Positions 51,598 through 60,343 of a stretch of 64,000 nt of DNA are shown here, piece after piece. Position numbers and translations under genes: made by a program. Origin of the DNA: Rathayibacter sp. VKM Ac-2804 (GTDB lineage Bacteria > Actinomycetota > Actinomycetes > Actinomycetales > Microbacteriaceae); NCBI RefSeq assembly GCF_009866655.1, contig NZ_CP047420.1, positions 186,001-250,000 of the forward strand, read 5' to 3'. The notes below the pieces were generated by a model. It did not search any database. It was given only the letters and a program-made list of their open reading frames with translations, and was not told the origin of the DNA. Positions within the stretch are counted from its first letter, which is position 1. Every line of letters starts with the position of its first letter.

Positions 51598-52929
51598 GTG
51601 CACCGACCCACCACCCGCCGCCCGGCGCCCGCCCGCCGCAGCACGCTGATCGGCCTCGCCGCCGTCGCCGCATCGGCCTCGCTCGTGCTGTCCGGCTGCT
51701 CCGCAGGCGCGAGCAACGACTCCGGCGAGCCCGCCGGCGAGATCACCGTGCTGACCAACCGCACCGACCTGGTCGACACCACGTTCGCGGACTACGCCTC
51801 GACCTTCGAGGAGCAGTACCCCGGCACCACCGTGAAGTTCGAGGCGCTCACCGACTACGAGGGCGACACCAAGATCCGCCTGAACTCGAAGGACTACGGC
51901 GACGTGCTGCTGATCCCGAGCTCGAACGTCACCAAGGACGACTACGCGGACTACTTCGAGCCGCTCGGCTCGACCGACGAGCTGTCCGAGAAGTACCGCT
52001 TCACCAACGAGGGCTCGTTCGACGGCACCGCCTACGGCATCTCGACCTTCGGCTCCGCGATGGGCTACGTCTTCAACCGCGACGTCTGGACCGCGGCCGG
52101 TGTCACCGACCCGCCGCAGACGGAGGAGGAGTACCTGGCCGACCTCGAGGCGATCAAGGCGACGGGCGTCACTCCCTATTACACGAACTACAAGGACGGC
52201 TGGCCGCTCGCGACCATCGAGGGCAACCTCGGCACGGTGCAGGGCGAGGACGTCCGCACCGAGATGATCGCCGACGACGCGCCCTGGACCGAGGGCAACG
52301 ACCAGTACAACATCGACGGTCTGCTCTACGACACGGTCGCCGCCGGCCTCAGCGAGGACGACCCGACCACCACGAACTGGGAGGAGTCGAAGGACCTCCT
52401 CGCCCAGGGCGAGATCGGCTCGATGGTCCTCGGCTCCTGGGCCGTCTCGCAGATGCAGGACGCGGCCGAGAAGGCCGGGAAGCCGCGCGACACCATCGGC
52501 TTCTGGCCGATGCCGTGGGCGCAGGACGGCGCGTTCACCTCGGTGACCGCCTCGGACAAGTTCCTCGCGATCAACAAGAACTCCGACAACAAGGCGACCG
52601 CCCGCGCCTGGATCGACTGGTTCACCGAGGACTCCGGCTTCGCCGCCAGCCAGGGCGCGATCAGCCCGGTGATCTCGGACCCGGCGCCCGACACCCTGTC
52701 CGACTTCGACGCGCTCGGCGTGACCTACCTCGAGCTCGCTCCGGACCCGGTCGGCAAGGAGGCCGTCATCAACGACATCGCCAACGAGGCCGAGATCGAC
52801 CTCTTCGGCAACTCCTACCGCCAGAAGCTGATCGACGCGGCCCGCGGCGCCGGCGACGGCGACAAGCAGTCGCTCTTCGACGACCTGAACTCGCGCTGGG
52901 CCGCGGCCCGCGCGGACGTCGCGGAGTAG
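51598..52929 (+). CDS. Sugar ABC transporter substrate-binding lipoprotein (manno-oligosaccharide)
   Basis: 443 residues. Lipoprotein signal with basic N-terminus (TTRRPAPARRSTLIGLAAVA) and lipobox LSGC near residue 36. The mature part reads ITVLTNRTDLVDTTFADYAS, YGDVLLIPSSN, GYVFNRDVW and GSMVLGSWAVSQMQ, the family 1 solute-binding pattern. The GTG at 51598 has GAGGAG about 9 bases ahead. Located between a secreted mannanase and beta-mannosidase, it probably binds manno-oligosaccharides. Confidence 0.9.
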   Translation: MHRPTTRRPAPARRSTLIGLAAVAASASLVLSGCSAGASNDSGEPAGEITVLTNRTDLVDTTFADYASTFEEQYPGTTVKFEALTDYEGDTKIRLNSKDYGDVLLIPSSNVTKDDYADYFEPLGSTDELSEKYRFTNEGSFDGTAYGISTFGSAMGYVFNRDVWTAAGVTDPPQTEEEYLADLEAIKATGVTPYYTNYKDGWPLATIEGNLGTVQGEDVRTEMIADDAPWTEGNDQYNIDGLLYDTVAAGLSEDDPTTTNWEESKDLLAQGEIGSMVLGSWAVSQMQDAAEKAGKPRDTIGFWPMPWAQDGAFTSVTASDKFLAINKNSDNKATARAWIDWFTEDSGFAASQGAISPVISDPAPDTLSDFDALGVTYLELAPDPVGKEAVINDIANEAEIDLFGNSYRQKLIDAARGAGDGDKQSLFDDLNSRWAAARADVAE

Positions 52930-52949
52930 CAGCCCCGCCTTCCGCTCCG

Positions 52950-52979
52950 GGGGCGACCCGCCACCCCGCGGGTCGCCCC
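52950..52979 (+). terminator. Hairpin between binding-protein and permease genes
   Basis: GGGGCGACCCGC (52950-52961) pairs with 52968-52979 around a 6-base loop. A stable hairpin at this point usually lets the binding-protein mRNA accumulate above the permease mRNA. Confidence 0.65.
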
Positions 52980-53027
52980 TCCCCTCCCCCTCACGACCGC
53001 ATTCCCCGGGATGCCGAAAGGATCGAC

Positions 53028-53987
53028 ATGGCGATCACCGACGCTCCGCCCCTCGAGGTCGGAGCGAGCAAGCGGGCCGGCGGTAGCCGCCGCGGCGACA
53101 GGCCCTCCGGCCGCCGCCAGAGGCTGACCGGGCGGCGCAGCACGCCCTGGCTGTTCCTCGCCGTGCCGCTGGCGTTCCTCGTCGTCCTGACCTACATCCC
53201 GGTCGCGAACATGTTCTGGTACAGCGTCACCGACTGGGACGGCCTCGACCCGGACAAGACGTTCGTCGGCCTGGAGAACTACGTCGAGATCTTCACCCGG
53301 CCCGAGATCTTCCAGGTCTTCTTCGTCAGCCTCTTCTACCTGGCGGGCGCCGTCGCGCAACTCGGGCTCGCGCTGTTCTTCGCGACGCTGCTCAGCTTCC
53401 AGACCCGGTTCCGCAACTTCTTCAAGGGCGTCATCTTCTTCCCGTACCTGATCAACGGCGTCGCGATCGGGCTGATGTTCCTCTACTTCTTCCGGCCCGA
53501 CGGCACCCTCGACGCGGTGCTCGGCGCCTTCGGCGTGCAGGACACCCCGCAGTGGCTCGGCGACCCGTCGGTCGTCAACGTCTCGCTGGCGGCGACCTCG
53601 GTCTGGCGCTACATGGGACTGAACTTCGTGCTGTTCCTCGGCGCGATCCAGTCGGTGCCGGAGGAGCAGTACGAGGCCGCGGACATCGACGGCGCGACGT
53701 CCTTCGACAAGTTCCGCTACATCATCGTGCCGAGCATCCGCCGGATCCTCGGGCTGTCCTTCATCCTCGCCATCGCGGGCGCCCTGTCGGCGTTCGAGAT
53801 GCCGTACATCATGACCGGCGGCGCCAACGGGTCGGAGACCTTCGTGATCCAGACCGTCGACACCGCGTTCCGCTACTCGAAGGTCGGCCTCGCCTCGGCG
53901 ATGGCCGTCGTCCTGCTGGCGATCGTGCTGATCATCACCGCGGTGCAGCGCCGCGTGTTCCCCGACGAGAAGGCGGGCCAGGAATGA
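53028..53987 (+). CDS. Sugar ABC transporter permease (MalF type)
   Basis: 319 residues, six transmembrane helices starting LFLAVPLAFLVVLTYIPVAN, and the EAA loop YEAADIDGATSFDKFRYIIV. Cytoplasmic N-terminal ~40 residues are basic. ATG at 53028 with AAAGGATC upstream; four-base overlap with the next permease. Confidence 0.92.
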   Translation: MAITDAPPLEVGASKRAGGSRRGDRPSGRRQRLTGRRSTPWLFLAVPLAFLVVLTYIPVANMFWYSVTDWDGLDPDKTFVGLENYVEIFTRPEIFQVFFVSLFYLAGAVAQLGLALFFATLLSFQTRFRNFFKGVIFFPYLINGVAIGLMFLYFFRPDGTLDAVLGAFGVQDTPQWLGDPSVVNVSLAATSVWRYMGLNFVLFLGAIQSVPEEQYEAADIDGATSFDKFRYIIVPSIRRILGLSFILAIAGALSAFEMPYIMTGGANGSETFVIQTVDTAFRYSKVGLASAMAVVLLAIVLIITAVQRRVFPDEKAGQE

Positions 53988-54889
53988 CCACCACGCAGCC
54001 CCGCACGGAGGCCGTCACCGGCCTGCCCGTGACCCCTGCCCCGCGCGGCTCCCGGCGGCCCCGGCGCGGCTCGATGCTCGGTGCGATCGGCAAGTACACC
54101 TCGCTGATCGTCGCCTGCCTGTTCGCGCTGGTGCCGATCGTCACGATCTTCATGCTCGCCTTCAAGACGTCGACGGAGTACCGCAGCACCGGTCCGCTCG
54201 TCCCGCCGAGCAACTGGTTCAACTTCGAGAACTTCGCGATCGCCTTCAGCCAGGGCGGGATGGTGACCGGGTTCCTCAACACCGGCATCATCCTGCTGGT
54301 GTCGGTGGCGGGCACGATCCTGATCGGCACCATGGCCGCCTACGCGATCGACCGCTTCCGCTTCCGCGGGCGCCGACTCGTGACGGGGCTGTTCCTGCTG
54401 GCGACCCTCGTGCCGTCGGTGACGACCCAGGTGGCGACCTTCCAGGTGATCAACGCCCTCGACCTCTTCAACACCCGCTGGTCGGCGATCCTGCTCTTCA
54501 CCGGCACCGACATCGTCGCGATCTACATCTTCCTTCAGTTCATGCAGTCGATCCCGGTCTCGCTCGACGAGGCGGCGATGCTCGACGGCGCCAGCCGCTT
54601 CACCGTCTACTGGCGGATCGTGCTGCCGCTGCTGAAGCCGGCGATCGCCACGGTCGTGATCATCAAGGGGATCGCGGTCTACAACGAGTTCTACATCCCC
54701 TTCCTCTACATGCCCTCGCAGGATCTCGGGGTCATCTCGACCTCGCTCTTCCGCTTCATGGGCCCCTTCGGAGCACAGTGGGAGGTCATCGCCGCCGGCA
54801 CGATCCTCGTCATCGTCCCGACGCTCATCGCCTTCCTCTTCCTCCAGCGCTTCATCTACAACGGACTGACCTCAGGAGCCACCAAGTGA
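53984..54889 (+). CDS. Sugar ABC transporter permease (MalG type)
   Basis: 301 residues, six transmembrane helices (first: YTSLIVACLFALVPIVTIFM) and the EAA loop LDEAAMLDGASRFTVYWRIV. It ends NGLTSGATK. Stop overlaps the GH2 start (GTGA). As in the first importer, the ATPase is missing and a shared one is assumed. Confidence 0.92.
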   Translation: MTTTQPRTEAVTGLPVTPAPRGSRRPRRGSMLGAIGKYTSLIVACLFALVPIVTIFMLAFKTSTEYRSTGPLVPPSNWFNFENFAIAFSQGGMVTGFLNTGIILLVSVAGTILIGTMAAYAIDRFRFRGRRLVTGLFLLATLVPSVTTQVATFQVINALDLFNTRWSAILLFTGTDIVAIYIFLQFMQSIPVSLDEAAMLDGASRFTVYWRIVLPLLKPAIATVVIIKGIAVYNEFYIPFLYMPSQDLGVISTSLFRFMGPFGAQWEVIAAGTILVIVPTLIAFLFLQRFIYNGLTSGATK

Positions 54890-57351
54890 CCCACACCAGC
54901 ACCGAGCGCCTCTCGGCCACCCTCCGCCCCCTGCACGACGGCTGGAGCGTGCGCGCGCTCCGCGGCCCGATCCCCGCGGAGATCGCGGGCGCGACGTTCC
55001 CGGCGACCGTCCCCGGACTCGTGCACACCGACCTCCTCGCCGCCGGCCTCATCCCCGACCCGTATCTCGACCAGAACGAGAAGAAGGTCACCTGGATCGG
55101 CGAGACCGACTGGGAGTACGCGTCCGTCTTCGCCTGGTCGCCCGACGGGCACGACCGGCACGAGCTGGTCTTCGAGGGCCTGGACACGGTCGCGACGATC
55201 ACGCTGAACGGGAGCGTCGTCGCGAGCACCCGCAACCAGCACCGCAGCTACCGCTTCGCCGTCGACGGGCTGCTGGTGGAGGGCGACAACGCGCTCGTCG
55301 TCCGCTTCGCCTCGCCGATCGCGGAGGCCGACCGGGCCAGCCTCGAGATCGGCTACCGCCCGCACACCTACTCGCACCCCTTCAACGCGCTGCGGAAGGC
55401 CGCCTGCAACTTCGGCTGGGACTGGGGGCTCGACGCGGCCTCGGTCGGGATGTGGAAGCCGGTCACGCTGCACGCCTGGAGCGAGGCTCGGCTGGCCGCC
55501 GTCCGGCCCGTCGTGACGGTCGACGGCACGACCGGCCGCGTCGCCGTGCACGTGGACCTCGAGCGGACGACGGAGGACGAGGTGGAGCTGACGGCGAGCG
55601 TCGACGGCGTGACCGCCTCCGTCACCGTGCCGGCCGGCGAGCGCTCGGCGGTGCTCGAGCTCGCCGTGGCGGACGCGGCGCTGTGGTGGCCGCGCGGCTT
55701 CGGCGAGCAGCCGCTGTCGCTGCTCGACGTCGAGGCGCGCGTCGGCGGCGCGGTGGTCGACGGGCGGACCCTGCGCATCGGCTTCCGCACGATCGAGGTG
55801 CAGCTGGACCGCGACGAGGAGGGCACCTCGTTCCGCTTCGTCGTCAACGGCGAGCCGGTCTGGATCCGCGGCGCCAACTGGATCCCCGACGACGCCTTCA
55901 TCACCCGCGTCGACCGCGCCCGCCTCGCCCGCCGGATGGACCAGGCCGAGTTCGCGAACATGAACCTGCTGCGGATCTGGGGCGGCGGCTACTTCGAGTC
56001 GGACGACTTCTACGAGCTCTGCGACGAGCGCGGGATCCTCGTCTGGCAGGACTTCCTCTTCGCCTGCGCCTCCTACGCCGAGGAGGAGCCGCTCTGGAGC
56101 GAGGTCGAGGCGGAGGTGCGCGACAACGTGACGCGGATCATGCCGCACCCGAGCCTCGCCCTCTGGAACGGCAACAACGAGAACATCTGGGGCTACGAGG
56201 AGTGGGGCTGGGAGAAGCGCCTGCAGGGCCGCACCTGGGGCCTGGGCTACTACCTCGACCTGCTGCCGCGCCTGGTCGCCGAGCTCGACCCCGAGCGCTC
56301 GTACACGCCGGGCAGCCCCTGGTCGGGCGACACCGCGATCTTCGCGAACGACGTCGACCACGGCTCCGTGCACCTGTGGGAGCTGTGGAACCGGGTCGAC
56401 TACCCCGCCTACCGCGACGTGCACGCCCGGTTCGTCGCCGAGTTCGGCTGGCAGGGCCCGGCCTCGTGGTCGACGATCCAGCGCTCGATCTCGGACTCGC
56501 CGCTGACCCCCGAGTCGCCCGGCATGATCCACCACCAGAAGGCGACCGACGGCAACGACAAGCTGACCGACGGACTCGTCGCGCACCTCCCGCTGCCCGA
56601 CGACACGGAGGACTGGCACTGGGCGATGTCGCTCAACCAGGCGCTCGCCGTCACCCTGGCGATCGAGCACCAGCGCTCCGAGAGCCCGCGCTGCATGGGC
56701 TCGGTGGTCTGGCAGCTGAACGACTGCTGGCCCGTCACCTCCTGGGCCGCGGTCGACGGCGACGGGACAGCGAAGCCGCTGCTCTACGCGCTCAAGCACG
56801 TCTACGCGGACCGGCTGCTGACCGTGCAGCCGCGCGGCGAGGGGCTCGCTGTCGTCGCGGTGAACGACAGCGCCGTCGCGTGGGCGGGCGAACTCGTCGT
56901 GCGCCGGCTGCGCTTCGATGGCACGGTGCTCGCGGAGGAGCGGCAGGGGGTGTCGCTGGACGCGCGGTCCGTCGTCACCGTGCCCGTCGGAGTGGGTGCC
57001 GCGGACGACGTCGCGGGCGAGCTGCTCGTCGCCGAGCTCGCGGGGGAGCGCGCGTTCTGGTTCTTCGCCGAGTACCGGGAGTCGGCGCTCGAGGCGGCGC
57101 GGCTGACGACCTCGGTGCGCGCCGTCGAGGGCGGGGCGGAGGTGACGGTCACCGCCGAGAACCTCGTGCGCGACCTGACGCTGCTCGTCGACAAGGTCGA
57201 CCCGGCCGCGGTCGTCGACGACCAGCTCGTCACGCTGCTGCCGGGGGAGTCGGTGACGTTCCGGGTGAGCGGAGCCGGGCTCGATCCTGCGGCGCTCGTC
57301 TCGCCGAGCGTCCTGCGCACCGCCAACCAGCTCGTCGCCGACTGGGGCTGA
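54886..57351 (+). CDS. GH2 beta-mannosidase
   Basis: 821 residues, cytoplasmic, removing beta-mannose from the non-reducing end of imported oligosaccharides. Order: sugar-binding jelly roll (~10-190, with TVPGLVHTDLLAAGLIPDPY typical of mannosidases), Ig-like domain (~195-310), catalytic barrel with IRGANWIPDD, acid/base E432 in WNGNNEN and nucleophile E519 in VAEFGWQG, then C-terminal beta domains. The GTG at 54886 overlaps the permease stop, fixing the start. Length and motifs match bacterial beta-mannosidases rather than beta-galactosidases. Confidence 0.92.
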   Translation: MTHTSTERLSATLRPLHDGWSVRALRGPIPAEIAGATFPATVPGLVHTDLLAAGLIPDPYLDQNEKKVTWIGETDWEYASVFAWSPDGHDRHELVFEGLDTVATITLNGSVVASTRNQHRSYRFAVDGLLVEGDNALVVRFASPIAEADRASLEIGYRPHTYSHPFNALRKAACNFGWDWGLDAASVGMWKPVTLHAWSEARLAAVRPVVTVDGTTGRVAVHVDLERTTEDEVELTASVDGVTASVTVPAGERSAVLELAVADAALWWPRGFGEQPLSLLDVEARVGGAVVDGRTLRIGFRTIEVQLDRDEEGTSFRFVVNGEPVWIRGANWIPDDAFITRVDRARLARRMDQAEFANMNLLRIWGGGYFESDDFYELCDERGILVWQDFLFACASYAEEEPLWSEVEAEVRDNVTRIMPHPSLALWNGNNENIWGYEEWGWEKRLQGRTWGLGYYLDLLPRLVAELDPERSYTPGSPWSGDTAIFANDVDHGSVHLWELWNRVDYPAYRDVHARFVAEFGWQGPASWSTIQRSISDSPLTPESPGMIHHQKATDGNDKLTDGLVAHLPLPDDTEDWHWAMSLNQALAVTLAIEHQRSESPRCMGSVVWQLNDCWPVTSWAAVDGDGTAKPLLYALKHVYADRLLTVQPRGEGLAVVAVNDSAVAWAGELVVRRLRFDGTVLAEERQGVSLDARSVVTVPVGVGAADDVAGELLVAELAGERAFWFFAEYRESALEAARLTTSVRAVEGGAEVTVTAENLVRDLTLLVDKVDPAAVVDDQLVTLLPGESVTFRVSGAGLDPAALVSPSVLRTANQLVADWG

Positions 57352-57376
57352 CGACCCGCCCGCGGCGGTGATCGAC

Positions 57377-57416
57377 GGAGCCGACCGGGACCGGCGCACG
57401 CCTCCCGGTCGGCTCC
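57377..57416 (+). terminator. Terminator after the GH2 gene
   Basis: GGAGCCGACCGGGA (57377-57390) pairs perfectly over 14 bases with 57403-57416 around a 12-base loop; TCCG follows, no long T run. It separates the ABC-GH2 operon from the ROK kinase. Confidence 0.7.
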
Positions 57417-57494
57417 TCCGCGCCGCCACGACCCTCGTCGCTCACGACCCTCGTCGCTCACACCCTTGTCGCCCACACCCTTCCGGAGGAAGAG

Positions 57495-58499
57495 ATGACC
57501 CCGCAGCTCGCGCTCGCCGTCGACGTCGGCGGCACCAAGATCGAGGCGGCGCTCGTGCGCGCCGACGGAGTGCTCGTGCCGGGCTCGCGCAGCCGGAGGC
57601 CGACCGGGCCGGCGCTGACCCCGGCGGAGTTCGGCGCGGCCGTGGAGGGGTGCGTCGCGGAGGCGCTCGCCGCTGCGGGCGGGTGCTCGGTCGTCGGCGC
57701 GGGCATCGGCTCCGCCGGCCCGCTCGACCTCGCCGAGGGGCGGATCCGGCCGAAGAACCTGCCGCTGCTGCACGGGTTCGCCCTGCGCGGGGCGGTCGAG
57801 CGGCTGCTGCCCGGGCGGCCGGTCGCCCTGCGGCTCGACGGCACCTGCATCGCGCTGGCCGAGCACTGGGTCGGCGCCAACCGCGGCGCCGCGTCCTCGG
57901 TGAGCCTGGTGGTGTCGACGGGGGTCGGCGGCGGGATCGTGCTCGACGGCCGCACGGTCGCGGGGCGCTCCGGGAACGCCGGGCACATCGGGCAGATCCA
58001 CGTCGGCGACGCGGACCCGGGGGAGGGGAGCGACGGGACGCTGGAGAGCATCGCCTCCGGACCCAGCAGCGTCGCCTGGGCGCGGCGCCGCGGCTTCGCG
58101 GGGACGACCGGCGAGGACCTGGCGCGGGCGGCCGCTGCGGGCGATCCGGTGGCGCTCGCCGCGGTGGCGCGCTCGGCGGCGGCCGTCGGCACGGCGATCG
58201 CCGACGTGGCGACGCTGCTCGACGTGCGGGACTTCGCGGTCGGCGGCGGCTTCTCGGCGGTCACGGCGTCCTACCTCGACCTGGTGTGCGAGGCGGCCTG
58301 CGAGCGCGCGGTCTTCGACTACGCCCGCGGCCTGTCGATCCGCGCCTCCGGCCTCGGCGGCGGCGGCCCGCTGATCGGCGCGGCGGCCCTGGTGCACCTG
58401 CCGGCGGGACACGTCGGCCCCCTTCATGCTGATCGAGTAGCCGGCTCCGCCGGCGTCTCGAGATCCACCCGCATGCACTCCCGGCCCGGCTCCCGGTGA
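57495..58499 (+). CDS. ROK family sugar kinase with a REP-derived C-terminus
   Basis: 334 residues. The N-terminal phosphate loop LAVDVGGTKIEAALV, VSTGVGGGIVLDG and GNAGHIGQIHV mark a ROK kinase, likely phosphorylating mannose or glucose released by GH2. The usual ROK zinc cluster (C-x-C-x4-C) after this point is absent. The natural protein should end near ALVHLPAG; the last ~25 residues, from about Leu-His-Ala-Asp-Arg, are read from an inverted REP copy (58425-58463) and its flank. ATG at 57495 with GGAGGAAGAG upstream. Its stop overlaps the next gene's GTG by 4 bases. Confidence 0.86.
   Translation: MTPQLALAVDVGGTKIEAALVRADGVLVPGSRSRRPTGPALTPAEFGAAVEGCVAEALAAAGGCSVVGAGIGSAGPLDLAEGRIRPKNLPLLHGFALRGAVERLLPGRPVALRLDGTCIALAEHWVGANRGAASSVSLVVSTGVGGGIVLDGRTVAGRSGNAGHIGQIHVGDADPGEGSDGTLESIASGPSSVAWARRRGFAGTTGEDLARAAAAGDPVALAAVARSAAAVGTAIADVATLLDVRDFAVGGGFSAVTASYLDLVCEAACERAVFDYARGLSIRASGLGGGGPLIGAAALVHLPAGHVGPLHADRVAGSAGVSRSTRMHSRPGSR
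58425..58463 (-). repeat. REP-like element inside the 3' end of the ROK kinase gene
   Basis: CATGCTGATCGAGTAGCC-GGCTCCGCC-GGCGTCTCGAGATCC, inverted orientation. It lies in frame inside the coding sequence and encodes the last part of the kinase. Confidence 0.88.
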
Positions 58500-60238
58500 C
58501 CGCCGCACCCGCGATCGACGCCGAGCACCCGCTCCGCTCGGCCCTCCGCCCCTCGCGGGGCCGGCTGGTCGTCGCCGCGCTCGCGTTCGCCGTCAAGGAC
58601 AGCCCGCTCTGGATCCTCCCGCTCGTCACCGCGGCCGTGGTCGACGCCCTCGTCGCCGGCGATCCGCCCGAGGCGCTCCTCGCCCCCGCCGCCGCGGGCG
58701 CAGCGACGATTGCCGTCAACATCGCCGCGAACGGCGTCTTCGTGCGGCTGTTCTCCTCCTCCGTGCGCTCGATGGGCGCCCGGCTGCGCGAGGCGCTGGC
58801 GGTGCGGCTGCAGCTGCTGTCCTTCGGCTACCACTCCCGCGGCAGCGCGTCGGTGGTGCAGACCAAGATCGTGCGCGACGTCGAGAACCTGGAGCTGATG
58901 CTGCAGCAGGCGTTCGGCCCGCTGCTCAACGCCCTGGTGATCCTCGTCGGCGCCGGCGTGGCGACCGCGGTGCGGGTCCCGCAGTTCCTGCCCGTGCTGG
59001 CGCTGACCCTGCCGCTCGCCGCCGGGCTCATCCTCTGGCTGCGCTCGCGCACCGCCGCGAGCAACGAGACCTTCCGCCTCGACGTCGAGACCATGTCCTC
59101 GGCCGTCGGCGAGATGTCCTCGCTCCAGGAGGTCACCCGTGCGCACGGACTGGAGGAGGTCTCCGTGCGGCGGGTCGTCGAGGCCGCGCACCGGGTCGAG
59201 CGGGCGGGCACCCGGCTCGACCGGCTGAACGGGCGCTTCGGCGCGCTGTCCTGGAGCAGCTACCAGGTGATCACCCTGGGCTCGCTCTTCGCCGCGGCGT
59301 GGGCGAGCGCGACCGGCGCCCTCCCGATCACCGTCGGCGAGGTGGTGCTGCTCAGCTCGTACTTCGCCCTGCTGACCGGGGCGATCACCGGCGCGTTCCA
59401 GACGGCGCCGCTGATCACCCGCGGCCTCGCCTCGCAGCGCTCGATCGCCGGCGTGCTCACCGACCCGGACGTGGAGTGGAACGAGGGCCGCGCCGCCGTC
59501 GACGCGCTGGAGGGGAGCCTCGCCTTCGAGGACGTCTCCTTCTCCTACGGCGAGCGGCCGGTGCTGTCGGACGTGAGCCTGCGCGTCGCCGCCGGCGAGA
59601 CGGTGGCGCTCGTCGGCGCCTCCGGTTCGGGGAAGTCGACACTGACCCGGCTCGCGCTGGGCTTCCTGCGCCCCTCGGCGGGCCGGGTCCTGCTCGACGG
59701 CCGCGACATCGCGACCCTCGACATGCGCACGGTGCGGCGCTTCGTCTCGGTGGTGCCGCAGGAGTCGGTGCTGTTCCGCGGGAGCATCCGCGACAACATC
59801 CTCTACGGCGCCGCGGAGCCCGCCCCCGGGGAGTCGGGCGACGACCGGCTCGAGGCGGCGCTGCGGGCGGCGAACGCCGGCTTCGTCCTGGAGCTCCCCG
59901 ACGGCTGGGACACGACCGTCGGCGAGCGCGGCGCGCAGCTCTCCGGCGGCCAGCGCCAGCGGCTCGCCATCGCCCGCGCGCTGATCCGCGACCCGCGGCT
60001 GCTGATCCTCGACGAGGCGACCGCCGCCCTCGACCCGCGCGCCGAGGCCGAGGTGCGCGGCGCCCTGGAGCGGCTGCGCGCCGGCCGGACGACGCTGATC
60101 GTCGCGCACCGCCTCAGCACCGTCCGCTCCGCCGACCGCATCGTCGTCCTCGACGCCGGCCGCGTGCTCGAGCAGGGCACCCACGAGGAGCTGCTCGCCG
60201 CCGGCGGCCGCTACGCCCGCATGACCGCGGCGACCTGA
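58496..60238 (+). CDS. ABC exporter, fused transmembrane and ATPase domains
   Basis: 580 residues. An N-terminal type I exporter membrane domain (about residues 20-310, six helices) is followed by an ATPase with Walker A VGASGSGKST near 380, Q-loop VPQESVLF, signature LSGGQRQR, Walker B LLILDEATAALDP and IVAHRLSTV. Half-size transporters of this type act as dimers and export lipids, peptides or drugs; the substrate is unknown. The GTG start forms a GTGA overlap with the ROK kinase stop, downstream of the REP insertion. Confidence 0.9.
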   Translation: MTAAPAIDAEHPLRSALRPSRGRLVVAALAFAVKDSPLWILPLVTAAVVDALVAGDPPEALLAPAAAGAATIAVNIAANGVFVRLFSSSVRSMGARLREALAVRLQLLSFGYHSRGSASVVQTKIVRDVENLELMLQQAFGPLLNALVILVGAGVATAVRVPQFLPVLALTLPLAAGLILWLRSRTAASNETFRLDVETMSSAVGEMSSLQEVTRAHGLEEVSVRRVVEAAHRVERAGTRLDRLNGRFGALSWSSYQVITLGSLFAAAWASATGALPITVGEVVLLSSYFALLTGAITGAFQTAPLITRGLASQRSIAGVLTDPDVEWNEGRAAVDALEGSLAFEDVSFSYGERPVLSDVSLRVAAGETVALVGASGSGKSTLTRLALGFLRPSAGRVLLDGRDIATLDMRTVRRFVSVVPQESVLFRGSIRDNILYGAAEPAPGESGDDRLEAALRAANAGFVLELPDGWDTTVGERGAQLSGGQRQRLAIARALIRDPRLLILDEATAALDPRAEAEVRGALERLRAGRTTLIVAHRLSTVRSADRIVVLDAGRVLEQGTHEELLAAGGRYARMTAAT

Positions 60239-60260
60239 CCGCTCGCGCCCCGGACGCGAT

Positions 60261-60317
60261 CGATCCGTCACGAACGGCTGCCTGGGAGGGCGGGAGGCAG
60301 CCGTTCGTGACGGATCG
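60261..60317. terminator. 23-bp perfect hairpin between convergent ABC exporter and GH26 genes
   Basis: 60261-60283 (CGATCCGTCACGAACGGC ...) is the exact reverse complement of 60295-60317; the loop is 11 bases. No T run on either side. A likely two-way terminator of the same style as 38985-39053 but with unrelated arm sequence. Confidence 0.8.
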
Positions 60318-60343
60318 GCGGGCGCCGCAGGGGTCCCGCGGGG

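Noticed and set aside
48191..51673. 1160-codon minus-strand open frame opposite GH5
   Set aside because: Antisense to a protein with signal peptide and GH5 catalytic residues; it is low-complexity glycine/arginine throughout.
54856..57429. 857-codon minus-strand open frame opposite GH2
   Set aside because: Shadow of the beta-mannosidase, which carries both catalytic glutamates.
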